From contig JADJSS010000008.1 in NCBI GenBank assembly GCA_016711605.1, positions 124,001 through 188,000 on the forward strand: a stretch of DNA of 64,000 bases, written 5' to 3'. This document shows, in pieces, positions 51,860-61,455 of this stretch. Each line of letters begins with the position of its first letter. Position 1 is the first letter of the stretch. Both the position numbers and the translations under genes were made by a program. This stretch comes from Saprospirales bacterium (GTDB lineage: Bacteria > Bacteroidota > Bacteroidia > Chitinophagales > JADIYW01). The notes beneath the pieces are model-generated. The model did not search any database and was not told where the DNA came from. It saw only the letters and a program-made list of their open reading frames with translations.

Positions 51860-52873
51860 ATGTCTACGAATAAATTAGCATTGATACGATACAAAACCAT
51901 TGATGAATGCTTGCAAAACAAACATAAGAAATGGACACTCGAAAAATTGATTGAAAAAGTAGCAGATGCACTATACGAATACGAAGGAATTACTTCAGGA
52001 ATTTCTAAGCGAACAATACAAGCAGATTTACAATTAATGCGTAGTGATAAGTTAGGTTACAATGCACCAATAATTGTTAAAGAGAAAAAATATTATTGCT
52101 ATGAAGATGCAAATTATAGCATTACCAAAACTCCAATTAACACAACCGATGTTGCCAAAATGCGAGAAATTGTTGGCATTTTGAAGCAATTTAATGGATT
52201 TAATTATTTCGATGAGATGAGTGAAATGATTGCTAAGCTTGAAAATAATTTATATAAATCAACCAATAAAAGCAAAAACTGTATACAGTTTGAAAGCAAT
52301 AAATTATTAAAAGGTATAGAACATATCAATCCATTATATCAAGCAGTACTGAATAAAATTCCATTATTGATTGAGTACAAATCATTCAAAGCACATCAAT
52401 CACAAGAGCAAATTTACTTTCCATATTTGCTAAAAGAATATAGAAACAGATGGTTTTTAATTGTAAAACCTAAAAAAGGAAATATGCTATTGACATTAGC
52501 ATTAGATAGGATTATTGCATTTCAAGAATTGCCTAAAGAACCTTTCGTTGATTACAAGAACGTAAATTTTGATACCTATTTTGATGATGTAATTGGTGTT
52601 ACCAAAACAGAAAAAGATAGAGCTCAAAAAGTGGTTTTGCAAGTCGGAAAATTCAATGCGCCTTATGTGTTAACTAAGCCTATACATGATTCTCAATTAG
52701 TTTTAAAAGAAGATAAAGATGGAATTATTGTCAGCATACACGTTGTTGTAAATTTTGAGTTGGAAAGAGAAATTTTGGGCTTTGGCGAAAGTATGAAAGT
52801 ATTATCACCACGCATTCTAGCACAAAAAATAAAAAAACGAATTCAAACAGCGAATGAATTATATAGTGTGTAA
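51860..52873 (+). CDS. WYL-domain transcriptional regulator of the RNA repair island
   Basis: A 337-residue protein with an N-terminal winged helix (ALIRYKTIDECLQNKHKKW and SGISKRTIQADLQLMR) and a WYL domain (LLIEYKSFKAHQSQEQIYFP, YLLKEYRNRWFLIVKPKKGN) followed by the C-terminal WCX region. WYL domains sense ligands, often nucleic-acid pieces. It is divergent from ro60, and both genes share an intergenic region with twin operators. In other bacteria Ro60/RtcB operons use the sigma54 regulator RtcR; a WYL protein in this role is a different solution. The ATG at 51860 is chosen over one at 51812, which would lie inside operator 2. Confidence 0.88.
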   Translation: MSTNKLALIRYKTIDECLQNKHKKWTLEKLIEKVADALYEYEGITSGISKRTIQADLQLMRSDKLGYNAPIIVKEKKYYCYEDANYSITKTPINTTDVAKMREIVGILKQFNGFNYFDEMSEMIAKLENNLYKSTNKSKNCIQFESNKLLKGIEHINPLYQAVLNKIPLLIEYKSFKAHQSQEQIYFPYLLKEYRNRWFLIVKPKKGNMLLTLALDRIIAFQELPKEPFVDYKNVNFDTYFDDVIGVTKTEKDRAQKVVLQVGKFNAPYVLTKPIHDSQLVLKEDKDGIIVSIHVVVNFELEREILGFGESMKVLSPRILAQKIKKRIQTANELYSV

Positions 52874-52940
52874 AATAGAATTCGTAACTTGTTTGACGAT
52901 TTGACTATTGAATAATTGTTAATTACCACTTTTTACTAAA

Positions 52941-53696
52941 ATGGATTACAAACAACGTTTTTCCGACCGTGTAGAAAACTACATAAAATACCGACCTGGT
53001 TATCCAGATGAAATTATTCCAACTTTACAGCTCGAAATTGGATTAATGGCTGATGATATAATTGCTGATATTGGTTCAGGAACAGGCCTTTCTGCCAAAT
53101 TATTTTTAGAAAATGGCAATACCATTTACGGCGTAGAACCAAACGAGCCCATGCGCAAAGCTGCTGAAGGTTTGCTCAGCGAATATGAAAATTTCCATAG
53201 CATTCATGGAAGTTCTGAATCAACTAATTTAAAAGATAATTCAATTGATTTAATTGTTTGCGCGCAGGCATTTCACTGGTTTGATAGACAAAAAACAAAA
53301 CAAGAATTTCATCGCATTGCCAACAACGGCGCGCATTTGTGTTTGATATGGAACGACCGAAAAGAAACCGAACCATTTCAAATAGATTATGAAAAACTCA
53401 TTCAGGAATTTGCCATTGATTACAACGAAATTTCGCATCGCAATATTACACAAGATATTATTGAAGATTTTTATGCGCCAAACAAATTCAAGAAATTTAT
53501 CTTAAACTACGAGCAACATTTTGATTTAGATGGCTTGATTGGTCGAATTATTTCGTCTTCGTATATGCCAAATCAAAACGATGTGAATTTTCCACAGTTA
53601 AAAAGTGCTATCGTTAGTCTTTTTGATAAGTATAAACAAAACGAAATTGTTACATTTGCCTACAATACAATAATTTTTCTTGGAAAAATTAAGTAA
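52941..53696 (+). CDS. Class I SAM-dependent methyltransferase
   Basis: A 251-residue methyltransferase with SAM motif I DIGSGTGLSAKLF, motif II-like YGVEPNEPM, and LIVCAQAFHWFD after the fourth strand. This HWFD pattern is common in small-molecule methyltransferases related to trans-aconitate and ubiquinone methyltransferases. Substrate unknown; the island's downstream boundary probably lies between it and the WYL gene. Confidence 0.88.
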   Translation: MDYKQRFSDRVENYIKYRPGYPDEIIPTLQLEIGLMADDIIADIGSGTGLSAKLFLENGNTIYGVEPNEPMRKAAEGLLSEYENFHSIHGSSESTNLKDNSIDLIVCAQAFHWFDRQKTKQEFHRIANNGAHLCLIWNDRKETEPFQIDYEKLIQEFAIDYNEISHRNITQDIIEDFYAPNKFKKFILNYEQHFDLDGLIGRIISSSYMPNQNDVNFPQLKSAIVSLFDKYKQNEIVTFAYNTIIFLGKIK

Positions 53697-53784
53697 ATAG
53701 TAAAATAGTAAGCAGTATGCAATATTTGACATTTTGAAAACTGCCTACTGCCTACTAATATAATTAATACTAAATACTAAAAAT

Positions 53785-55068
53785 ATGAGTTACATTGTTT
53801 CCGTACACGCACGACAAATTCTGGATTCTCGTGGAAATCCAACCGTAGAAGCTGACGTTATCACCGAAAATGGTTTTATTGGCAGAGCCGCAGTTCCATC
53901 AGGCGCATCTACTGGTACACATGAAGCTGTAGAATTACGCGATGGTGGAAAACCTTATTTAGGCAAAGGCGTTTTAAAAGCAGTAGCAAATGTAAACACG
54001 CATATTGCAGAAGCATTAGTAGGCGAAAACGTGTTGAACCAACGCGAAATAGATGCCATTTTATTACAATTAGATGGAACAGAAAACAAGAAAAAATTAG
54101 GTGCAAACGCCATTTTAGCTGTTTCTTTAGCAGCAGCAAAAGCAGGTGCACAAGCTGCAGGTTTGCCATTATATAGATATGTTGGTGGAACAAACGCACG
54201 CACCTTGCCTATTCCATTAATGAATATTTTAAATGGTGGCGCACATGCTGATAACAAAATAGACTTTCAGGAATTTATGATTGTTCCAGTTGGTGCTGAT
54301 ACTTTTTCGGATGGTTTGCGAATTGGCGTAGAGATTTTTCACACCTTGAAAAAAGTCTTAAAAGCAAAAGGATACTCAACAAATGTTGGTGATGAAGGTG
54401 GTTTTGCACCGGAAATTAAATCGAACGAAGAAGCAATTGAAACGGTATTGAAAGCGATTGAAACGGCTGGCTACAAACCAGGCGAACAAGTAAAAATTGC
54501 CATGGATGCTGCTGCTTCTGAATTTTATGATGCAAAAAAGAAAAAATACATTTTTCATAAATCAGACAATAAAATATTGACTTCTGAAGAAATGGTAGAT
54601 TATTGGGCAAAATGGGTCAAAAAATATCCAATTGTTTCTATTGAAGATGGTTTGGCAGAAGATGACTGGAAAGGTTGGAAATTATTGACGGAAAGTGTTG
54701 GCTCAAAATGCCAGTTAGTTGGTGATGATTTATTTGTAACCAATGTAAAACGCTTACAAGAAGGCGTCGATAAAAATATTGCAAACTCTATTTTAGTAAA
54801 AGTAAACCAAATTGGTTCTTTATCTGAAACGATTGACACCGTTGATTTGGCACACAGAAATAAATACACATCTGTGATGAGTCACAGAAGCGGCGAAACC
54901 GAAGACAGTACGATTGCTGATTTAGCTGTTGCTTTAAATTGCGGTCAAATCAAAACTGGTTCTGCATCGCGCAGCGACCGAATGGCAAAATACAACCAAC
55001 TTTTACGTATTGAAGAACAACTTGGTGAAGAAGCATTTTATCCTGGAAAAGGTTATCGGTTTTTTTAA
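53785..55068 (+). CDS. eno: Enolase
   Basis: Dehydrates 2-phosphoglycerate to phosphoenolpyruvate in glycolysis. The 427-residue protein has ARQILDSRGNPTVEADV, GASTGTHEAVELRD, NVGDEGGFAPEIKSNEEA (catalytic Glu), the magnesium ligands in IEDGLAEDDW and VGDDLFVTN, the catalytic Lys in SILVKVNQIGSLSETI, and MSHRSGETED. Complete and ordinary. Confidence 0.98.
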   Translation: MSYIVSVHARQILDSRGNPTVEADVITENGFIGRAAVPSGASTGTHEAVELRDGGKPYLGKGVLKAVANVNTHIAEALVGENVLNQREIDAILLQLDGTENKKKLGANAILAVSLAAAKAGAQAAGLPLYRYVGGTNARTLPIPLMNILNGGAHADNKIDFQEFMIVPVGADTFSDGLRIGVEIFHTLKKVLKAKGYSTNVGDEGGFAPEIKSNEEAIETVLKAIETAGYKPGEQVKIAMDAAASEFYDAKKKKYIFHKSDNKILTSEEMVDYWAKWVKKYPIVSIEDGLAEDDWKGWKLLTESVGSKCQLVGDDLFVTNVKRLQEGVDKNIANSILVKVNQIGSLSETIDTVDLAHRNKYTSVMSHRSGETEDSTIADLAVALNCGQIKTGSASRSDRMAKYNQLLRIEEQLGEEAFYPGKGYRFF

Positions 55069-55092
55069 AACAACTGAAAGAAAACTTTTAAA

Positions 55093-56088
55093 ATGCGCTC
55101 TAAACTAATATTGTTATCATTTATTCTAATTATAACTCAAAATATTTTTGGCAATGAAACTGCAAAAAAATGGTACTTGTTACACAAACAAGCTACAAAA
55201 ACAAATTATTTAGATACAGAAAAAGAGTTTGAGAAAATAATAAAGAGAAATAAAAATAATGAATATGCTTTTTATGAAAGAGCGTTATTTTATTATAAAT
55301 TTCATAAAGATTCATTATCTCATTTAGATATCTCTAAAGCAATTGAATTAAATCCAAGTAAACAATTATTTTATTTATTTAGAGCTTTCTTACTAACTGA
55401 ATTTGGAAAAAGCGAACAAGCTATTAACGATATTAATAAATTAGATAAAACAGACTTTGAAACAAATTATTTATATGGTAAATATTTTCTTTCTATCGAC
55501 AGTTTAGAATTGGCATTTGAATATTTTAATCAAGCAATAAAGATTATTGAACAATATCACGCACCTTGATTTATTACTATAGATAATTGTTATAGAAATA
55601 GAGGAAAATTGTATTATGCTATGAAGCAATATGAAAATGCAATACAAGATTATACAATTGCACTTTCAAAATCACCAGATAAAAAAAAGGATAATCTTTA
55701 TATGCATCGAGCCAATGTTTATTTGGCTGTTAATGATAAAGAAAAATCATTAATAGATATTGGAAGTGCATTTGCTTTAAATCCAGATAGTTTAACACTT
55801 GGTTATTTATATGCATTAAAAGGTGATAAAGAAAATACAGAAAAAATAATTAATACTTTTTTATCTAAAGACTTAAATCAATCTTGTTGTAAAAGTGGCA
55901 ATAGGTTTTATAACATAGCATGCTTTTATTCCATTCTAAACAACAAAGAAAAAGCATTAGAAAGCTTAGAAAAATCGTTGCAATTAGGTTACAATAATTT
56001 TAATTGGATTCAAGTAGATTATGATATGAAAAACATCAAAAATCTTCCAGAATTTACTCAACTTATTCTAAAATATCAAACCAAATAA
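55093..56088 (+). pseudogene. Secreted TPR protein interrupted by an in-frame TGA
   Basis: A signal peptide (MRSKLILLSFILIITQNIFG) and several TPR motifs (YAFYERALFYYKFHKDSLSH and YYAMKQYENAIQDYTIALSK) lie in one frame of 331 codons, broken only by TGA at 55567-55569 between QYHAP and FITIDNCYRN. Unlike the homopolymer breaks elsewhere, this needs a base substitution. It could be a real nonsense mutation or an error. The second part keeps a good TPR pattern to the end. Function unknown. Confidence 0.6.
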
Positions 56089-56156
56089 ATACTTTTGCTC
56101 TTGTAGCTTGAAAAAAAACGTTAGCATTATTCAGTATAAATTTTTATTTTTAATCA

Positions 56157-56360
56157 ATGGAAACGTACATCATCAAACCAAAAAATCAAAAAGATGCCGA
56201 AATTGCAGAAGCTGTGATGAAGAAAATGCGCATTCCTATTGAAAAGATAAATTCAACAATTGAAGAAGAAGAACTAATTCCAATCGAAGATTTTTTTAAA
56301 GATTTAAATAATCGATTGAAAAAACATTATTCAAAAAAGGCGAATGCAAGTTCTATTTAG
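56157..56360 (+). CDS. Antitoxin-like small protein
   Basis: A 67-residue protein, acidic in the middle (STIEEEELIPIEDFFKDLN) and basic at the end. It overlaps the downstream ParE-like toxin gene by 17 nt, as antitoxins usually do. The N-terminal MxTYIIKPKNQKDAEIAEAVM recalls antitoxins in Bacteroidota modules. Confidence 0.65.
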   Translation: METYIIKPKNQKDAEIAEAVMKKMRIPIEKINSTIEEEELIPIEDFFKDLNNRLKKHYSKKANASSI

Positions 56361-56633
56361 CAAGAAAGCATACAAATCCATTTTATCTTTAGAAAAATAT
56401 TTAACGGAAGAAATACAGATGCCGTTGACTGCATTTAGATATTCAAATAAGATGGAAACATTTGGAAAATCAATTGCAAAAAATCCATTAGGTTATAAAG
56501 TTTGTGTTCGTCCAAAATGGAATCTAAAAAATTATCACTGTGCGACATTTGACAAAAATGGATTTTTGTTTATGAAATTCGTCAAGATAAAATCATTATT
56601 CGCAAATTAGTTTTAGGAAAATTATTAAAATAA
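56344..56633 (+). CDS. RelE/ParE-family toxin (single-base frameshift near 3' end)
   Basis: Starts MQVLFSKKAYKSILSLEKYL and has the ParE-like KVCVRPKWNLKNYHCATFD. As read, the frame stops at 56610. Adding one A to the A5 run 56554-56558 gives KKWIFVYEIRQDKIIIRKLV to 56633, the expected beta-strand end of ParE proteins with the typical VYEI. The toxin is about 96 residues in that case. Such proteins poison gyrase or cut mRNA at the ribosome; which is not clear here. Confidence 0.68.
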
Positions 56634-56651
56634 AATAAACAAACTCAAAAA

Positions 56652-57047
56652 ATGGACATTACATTAGAACAAGCAGAAAAAATTCTTGCAGCAGCAAAAG
56701 CAAAATCAACAGAATTAGGATTGAAAATGAACATCGCCATTGTAGATGCAGGTGCCAACTTAAAAGCATTTGCTCGTCAAGATAACGCATGGTTAGGTAG
56801 CATTGACATTTCCATAAAAAAAGCAAAAACCGCACGCTTTTTTGATTTTCCAACTGGTGTAATTGGCTCACTTTCACAACCAGGTGGCTCATTATTTGGC
56901 ATCGAACATTCAAACGGTGGTTTGATTTCTTTTCCAGGTGGCTTGCCAATAAAAGTTGGTGATGTTGTCATTGGTGGCATCGGTGTTTCTGGTTCAACTG
57001 TAGAAAACGATCATGCAGTTGCAGAAGCTGGTTTAGCAGCTTTATAA
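56652..57047 (+). CDS. GlcG/HbpS-family protein
   Basis: A 131-residue protein of the GlcG (DUF336) family, starting ITLEQAEKILAAAKAKSTEL and containing GGLPIKVGDVVIGGIGVSG. Relatives bind haem or cobalamin or accompany glycolate and propanediol enzymes; no such neighbours are here. It ends in a shared terminator. Confidence 0.85.
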   Translation: MDITLEQAEKILAAAKAKSTELGLKMNIAIVDAGANLKAFARQDNAWLGSIDISIKKAKTARFFDFPTGVIGSLSQPGGSLFGIEHSNGGLISFPGGLPIKVGDVVIGGIGVSGSTVENDHAVAEAGLAAL

Positions 57048-57062
57048 ATCAAATAAAAACAT

Positions 57063-57096
57063 AAAAAGGTCGAACATTTTATTGTTCGACCTTTTT
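57063..57096. terminator. Bidirectional terminator
   Basis: A 14-bp stem with A5 on one side and T5 on the other (core GGTCGAACA/TGTTCGACC) between the convergent GlcG-like and cytochrome genes. Confidence 0.9.
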
Positions 57097-57114
57097 ATTA
57101 TAATATTCTATTCA

Positions 57115-58089
57115 CTAATTTTCCGCTATCGAATTTTTCTCTACCTTATTCACTATTGGTTTTAGTGTTTTCAGATATGCAAACATAGCACTCAAATCAC
57201 TGCTATCCATACCAGCATACATGCTCCAAGGCATTATTGACTGATAATCATTCGGCGATTTATAATCTTGCAATTTTGATCTGTCTGAAAACGATTTAAA
57301 TTTATTGACAAACGTGGTTTCTGTCCAATATCCAATTCCTGTTTCATTATCAGGTGTAATATTTGCAGCCACAATTTTTTTGCCTTGCGGAAAAATAAAT
57401 TCTCGGCCACCAGCAAAATCCATACCTTCAATAGGTTTTCCTTTATTTACATTTGTATGACACTCAGAACAACCTGCAGCATTTACTAAATATTTACCGT
57501 AATCAATTACATTATCTTTAGATGGCAAAGTAGTAAAACTTGCTTTTTGTGGAATCGTATTAATAATAAAATTCATTGGAAAATCTGGTTTTGAAGCAGG
57601 TGCATCATATTTTATTGGCTTCAATGTTCTGAGAAAAGCGATAATGGATTTAATATCTTCTTTATCCATAGTACCATATTTGTGATATGGCATCACAGGA
57701 AATAAGGCAACACCATTTTTATCAACACCACAAGTAAAAGCACGCATAATTTCGCCGTCTGTCCAGTTTTTTAAATTATAAGGTGTAATATTTTTTGCAT
57801 AAAAAGTGCCTGGAAACCCAAATTCTTTAGTAAAAACATCACCACCTTTTCCTTCTGTGCCTGCAATTGGTGGCCCTGAAAATTTGGTCCAATCTCTTTG
57901 CGCATGACAATCCATACAAACACAAACATGAAACGCAAGGTATTCGCCACGCTTTATCATGTCTGGTGTTGCTTCAAATTTTAAGTCTTCAGCTTTGCCT
58001 ACATTTGGAAGTGCTAGCTTCACATAAGCCAATCCTGTTGCAATAACAATAACTAAAACTGCAACGATTCGTTTAATCCATTTTGCCAT
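57115..58089 (-). CDS. Membrane-anchored diheme cytochrome c
   Basis: A 324-residue protein with an N-terminal membrane anchor (residues 6-25) and two haem-binding CxxCH motifs: CMDCH (first domain) and CSECH (second domain). Met residues in FPVMPYHKYGTMDKED and SIMPWSMYAGMDSSDL are likely axial ligands. It moves electrons in the periplasm. Partner enzymes are not adjacent. Confidence 0.88.
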   Translation of the reverse strand: MAKWIKRIVAVLVIVIATGLAYVKLALPNVGKAEDLKFEATPDMIKRGEYLAFHVCVCMDCHAQRDWTKFSGPPIAGTEGKGGDVFTKEFGFPGTFYAKNITPYNLKNWTDGEIMRAFTCGVDKNGVALFPVMPYHKYGTMDKEDIKSIIAFLRTLKPIKYDAPASKPDFPMNFIINTIPQKASFTTLPSKDNVIDYGKYLVNAAGCSECHTNVNKGKPIEGMDFAGGREFIFPQGKKIVAANITPDNETGIGYWTETTFVNKFKSFSDRSKLQDYKSPNDYQSIMPWSMYAGMDSSDLSAMFAYLKTLKPIVNKVEKNSIAEN

Positions 58090-58237
58090 AACTTTATGAT
58101 ATTACATAAAGTTATAATGTGTTTTTCAAAAAACCAACTTACAAAAAGAAAATTAATATTGAAAAACTTGTGGATTTCGCATAAACCAGCACTTTCGATT
58201 CCTAATGAAATATTCATTAATCAGCAAAAAAATAGTT

Positions 58238-58246
58238 TATCTTTGC
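58238..58246 (+). promoter_or_regulatory. -7 promoter element of the OmpH-like gene
   Basis: TATCTTTGC, 54 nt upstream of the ATG at 58301. It lies inside the longer frame that opens at 58205, which rules that start out. Confidence 0.65.
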
Positions 58247-58300
58247 ACCGTGAAATTGAACTTTTTGTACAATTTCTTTTTAAAGTATAAAAACAAACAA

Positions 58301-58906
58301 ATGAAAAACGTATCACTCATTTTAAATGCCATTTTATTTTTACTGGTTGGAGTATTATTCTATTTGCATTTTGGTTCTAAAAAATCAAATAATCAACCTC
58401 AAGTCATTCAAACTGATGGCAAATCTGTAACAGTTCCGCAAATAGCTTATGTTGATATCGATTCTTTACAAACCAGATATGCATTTTTCAAAAAAGGTGT
58501 TGCAGAGCTTGAAGCATCTCAAGCAGCTGCTGAAAGTGAATTAGGTAGAAAAGCATCGGTATTTCAGGCAGAATATCAAAAATTTATGCAACAAGCGCAA
58601 GCACAAACCTTAACTGAAGAACAAGGTGCAGCTATGCAAGAAAAACTAGCTATCAAAAAACAAGAAATTGACGCAAGAACACAACAATTACAAGAAAAAT
58701 TTGCTTTAGATTCTGAAAAATTCAATGAAGAATTTAAACAAAAAGTAGTTGATTATTTAATAAAATATAATGCAAACGGAAAATACACTTACATTCTACC
58801 TTACATGCGCAGTGCTATAAACTTACTTTATGTGAACCAAGCAAATAATATTACTGATGAAGTAATAAAAGGCATGAATACAGAATATGTAAATGAGAAA
58901 AAATAA
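58301..58906 (+). CDS. OmpH/Skp-like periplasmic chaperone
   Basis: Helps outer-membrane proteins cross the periplasm. The start at 58301 gives MKNVSLILNAILFLLVGVLF, a hydrophobic anchor. After it come QIAYVDIDSLQTRYAFFKKG, the OmpH N-terminal strand motif, a long coiled coil (about residues 70-150, rich in Gln, Ala, Glu), and a conserved end YTYILPYMRSAINLLYV. 201 residues. Confidence 0.85.
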   Translation: MKNVSLILNAILFLLVGVLFYLHFGSKKSNNQPQVIQTDGKSVTVPQIAYVDIDSLQTRYAFFKKGVAELEASQAAAESELGRKASVFQAEYQKFMQQAQAQTLTEEQGAAMQEKLAIKKQEIDARTQQLQEKFALDSEKFNEEFKQKVVDYLIKYNANGKYTYILPYMRSAINLLYVNQANNITDEVIKGMNTEYVNEKK

Positions 58907-58928
58907 TCAAAATTCCATTTAAGCTTAG

Positions 58929-58957
58929 AAAAGTTCAAGTAATATGCTTGAACTTTT
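58929..58957 (+). terminator. Terminator after the OmpH-like gene
   Basis: AAAAGTTCAAG/CTTGAACTTTT, 11 bp, with a 7-nt loop and T-rich tail. Confidence 0.85.
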
Positions 58958-58993
58958 TTATTTTTAGAAAGTACGTTGTATATTGTACTATCC

Positions 58994-61216
58994 ATGGAAA
59001 TAAACGCTGCAGCTGAAAAGCAAGCTATCTTAAAAGATTATCGCCAATTATTGCGACTCGCACAACCACGCATGGAAGTTGGTGATGACAAACGCATCAG
59101 GCACGCGTTTGAAATGGCTGTAGAAGCGCATAAAAATATGCGTCGTAAAAGTGGCGAACCGTATATACATCATCCAATTGCTGTTGCTAAAATTGTTGCA
59201 GAAGATATGGGTTTGGGTACTACTTCGGTAATTTGTGCGTTGTTACACGACACCGTTGAAGACACCGAAATTTCTTTAGAAGATATTAAAAAAGAGTTTG
59301 GTGCCACTGCTGCAAAAATCATTGATGGTCTTACTAAAATCAGTAAAATATCGCATCAAACAGAATCAATACAAGCAGAAAATTATCGCAAAATCTTATT
59401 GACGTTAAGTGATGATATTCGTGTAATTCTGATAAAAATTGCAGATCGTTTGCACAACATGCGAACATTGGATGGTCAAAGTAGAAAGAACCAATTAAAG
59501 ATCGCTTCGGAAACGATTTATTTATACGCACCACTTTCACATCGTTTAGGTTTATATTCTATCAAAGGTGAGTTGGAAGATTTGGCAATGAAATATACGG
59601 AAACCGAAAAGTATAAAGAAATTGCCAGTGGTTTAGAATCTACTAAAAAAGATCGTACAAAATACATCAACGATTTCGTGAAACCATTGCAACAGGAAAT
59701 GGATAAAGCTGGCTTAAAGGCAAGTGTTTTTGGTCGTCCAAAATCTATTTCTTCTATTTGGAATAAGATGCGAAAAAAAGAAGTTGAATTTGATGATGTG
59801 TATGATAAATTTGCTATTCGTGTAATCATTGACACACCTCTAGAAAAAGAAAAAGAAGATTGCTGGCGTGCCTATTCAATTGTTACAGATAAATATTCAC
59901 CGTCGCCAACTCGTCTGCGCGATTGGATTTCGCATCCAAAAGGAAACGGTTACGAATCGTTACACACTACGGTTATGGGTCCAGGCGGCCAATGGGTCGA
60001 AGTGCAAATTCGCACTAAACGCATGGATGAAATTGCAGAAAAAGGGTTGGCTGCACATTTTAAATACAAAGAAAATAAATTCAAAGCGCAAAATTCAGCC
60101 GAAGAAGCCATCGAAAGTTGGTTAATGCAAGTGCGCGAATTTTTAAAAAATCCAGATGTAAATCCGATTGAATTTATCAATGATTTTAAGTTACAATTAT
60201 ACCAAAAAGAAATTTACACGTTTACGCCAAAAGGTGAATTAAAAGTATTGCCTGCTGGTGCCACTGCATTAGATTTTGCGTACTCTATTCATACAAATGT
60301 TGGCGACACTACAATTGGTGCTAAAGTGAATAATAAATTAGTTGCTATTAGTCACGTTTTAATAAACGGTGACCAAGTGGAAATTATTACATCACGCAAA
60401 CAAAAACCAAGTGAAGATTGGATAAATATTGTTACTACTTCGCGTGCAAAATCAAAAATAAAAAATTCGTTACGTGAAGAAAAACGAAAAATTGCTGAGG
60501 ATGGAAAAGAAATTGTAGAACGAAAATTAAATCAGTTAAAAGCAAATTTCACAAACGACAATATTAATGTGTTGGTGAATTTTTATAAAGCGCCAAGTTC
60601 CATGGATTTATTTTATGGTGTGGTGAAAGGCACTGTAAATTTAAATGAGTTAAAACAACTAAAAGTAATTGGTGGAAATTTAGAAATTGTAAAACCAGAA
60701 AAAACGGCGAAACAAAAAGAAGAATACATAGAGCAAGAAGAAAACAATGGCGAAATTCCGAAGAATGCAGAATTAATTATTTTTGATGAAGCTTCAAAAT
60801 TTCCGTATGAGTTTGCGAAGTGTTGCGCTGCTATTCCTGGTGATGATGTAATTGGGTTTATATCGATAAATGGTGTGATTAAAATCCACAGAACCGGTTG
60901 TCCAAACGTCGTAAATTTGGCATCAAAATATGGTGGTCGAATTATAAAAACACGTTGGACTGCAAACACCACGCCAGCATTTTTAACTACTATAAAATTA
61001 ATTGGTTTGGATGATATTGGTGTAATTAGCAAACTAACTACTATTATTTCTGGCGATATGAAATTGAATATGCAATCAATTTCTATTGAAACAAAAGATG
61101 GCGTTTTTGAAGGTATTATAAAAGTGTTTGTGAAAGACAATAATCAAGTAAATAAACTAATCTCAAAACTAAAATCTATTGGTGGAATTAATTCAGTTAT
61201 TAGAGAAGAGATTTAG
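58994..61216 (+). CDS. rel: Bifunctional (p)ppGpp synthetase/hydrolase, Rel/SpoT
   Basis: Makes and degrades the stringent-response alarmone. The 740-residue protein has an HD hydrolase domain (YIHHPIAVAKIVAED and ALLHDTVEDTEI, with the HD pair), a synthetase domain (DKFAIRVIIDTPLEKEKEDC and GNGYESLHTTVMGPG), a TGS domain (IYTFTPKGELKVLPAGATAL), a zinc-finger-like region (CCAAIPGDDVIGF) and a C-terminal ACT domain. Both active sites look intact. A start at 58976 is also possible. Bacteroidota usually have this single long Rel. Confidence 0.95.
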   Translation: MEINAAAEKQAILKDYRQLLRLAQPRMEVGDDKRIRHAFEMAVEAHKNMRRKSGEPYIHHPIAVAKIVAEDMGLGTTSVICALLHDTVEDTEISLEDIKKEFGATAAKIIDGLTKISKISHQTESIQAENYRKILLTLSDDIRVILIKIADRLHNMRTLDGQSRKNQLKIASETIYLYAPLSHRLGLYSIKGELEDLAMKYTETEKYKEIASGLESTKKDRTKYINDFVKPLQQEMDKAGLKASVFGRPKSISSIWNKMRKKEVEFDDVYDKFAIRVIIDTPLEKEKEDCWRAYSIVTDKYSPSPTRLRDWISHPKGNGYESLHTTVMGPGGQWVEVQIRTKRMDEIAEKGLAAHFKYKENKFKAQNSAEEAIESWLMQVREFLKNPDVNPIEFINDFKLQLYQKEIYTFTPKGELKVLPAGATALDFAYSIHTNVGDTTIGAKVNNKLVAISHVLINGDQVEIITSRKQKPSEDWINIVTTSRAKSKIKNSLREEKRKIAEDGKEIVERKLNQLKANFTNDNINVLVNFYKAPSSMDLFYGVVKGTVNLNELKQLKVIGGNLEIVKPEKTAKQKEEYIEQEENNGEIPKNAELIIFDEASKFPYEFAKCCAAIPGDDVIGFISINGVIKIHRTGCPNVVNLASKYGGRIIKTRWTANTTPAFLTTIKLIGLDDIGVISKLTTIISGDMKLNMQSISIETKDGVFEGIIKVFVKDNNQVNKLISKLKSIGGINSVIREEI

Positions 61217-61290
61217 TTATTAGTCAATAGTCATTGATCAATAGTTATTTGTAATTTAATTCTAATCAAGATAGCTAAATATAGATAGAA

Positions 61291-61380
61291 GATACCGAAA
61301 TAATTCCAAATCTTCGGAACAGCATGACAGCGTCGCAGTGCCGCGTCGCTTTCATAGTGAACTTGTTTCACTATCACTGC
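61291..61380 (-). repeat. Dispersed hairpin repeat, copy B
   Basis: Reverse-oriented relative of the 9574-9660 element. On the minus strand it reads AGTGAAACAAGTTCACT, then GCGACGCGGCACTGCGACGC, then GGAATTATTTCGGTATC. The hairpins are kept although several bases differ, so they vary together. The 240-nt gap before the GNAT gene otherwise holds low-complexity DNA. Confidence 0.65.
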
Positions 61381-61455
61381 TAAAAAATATAACTATTTAT
61401 TTTAGAACTAAACCTTATTTGTTTATAATTAGATAAAAAATTGAATGTATACATT

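Noticed and set aside
58205..58300. Longer N-terminus for the OmpH-like protein
   Set aside because: It contains the promoter element TATCTTTGC; the hydrophobic anchor begins at 58301.
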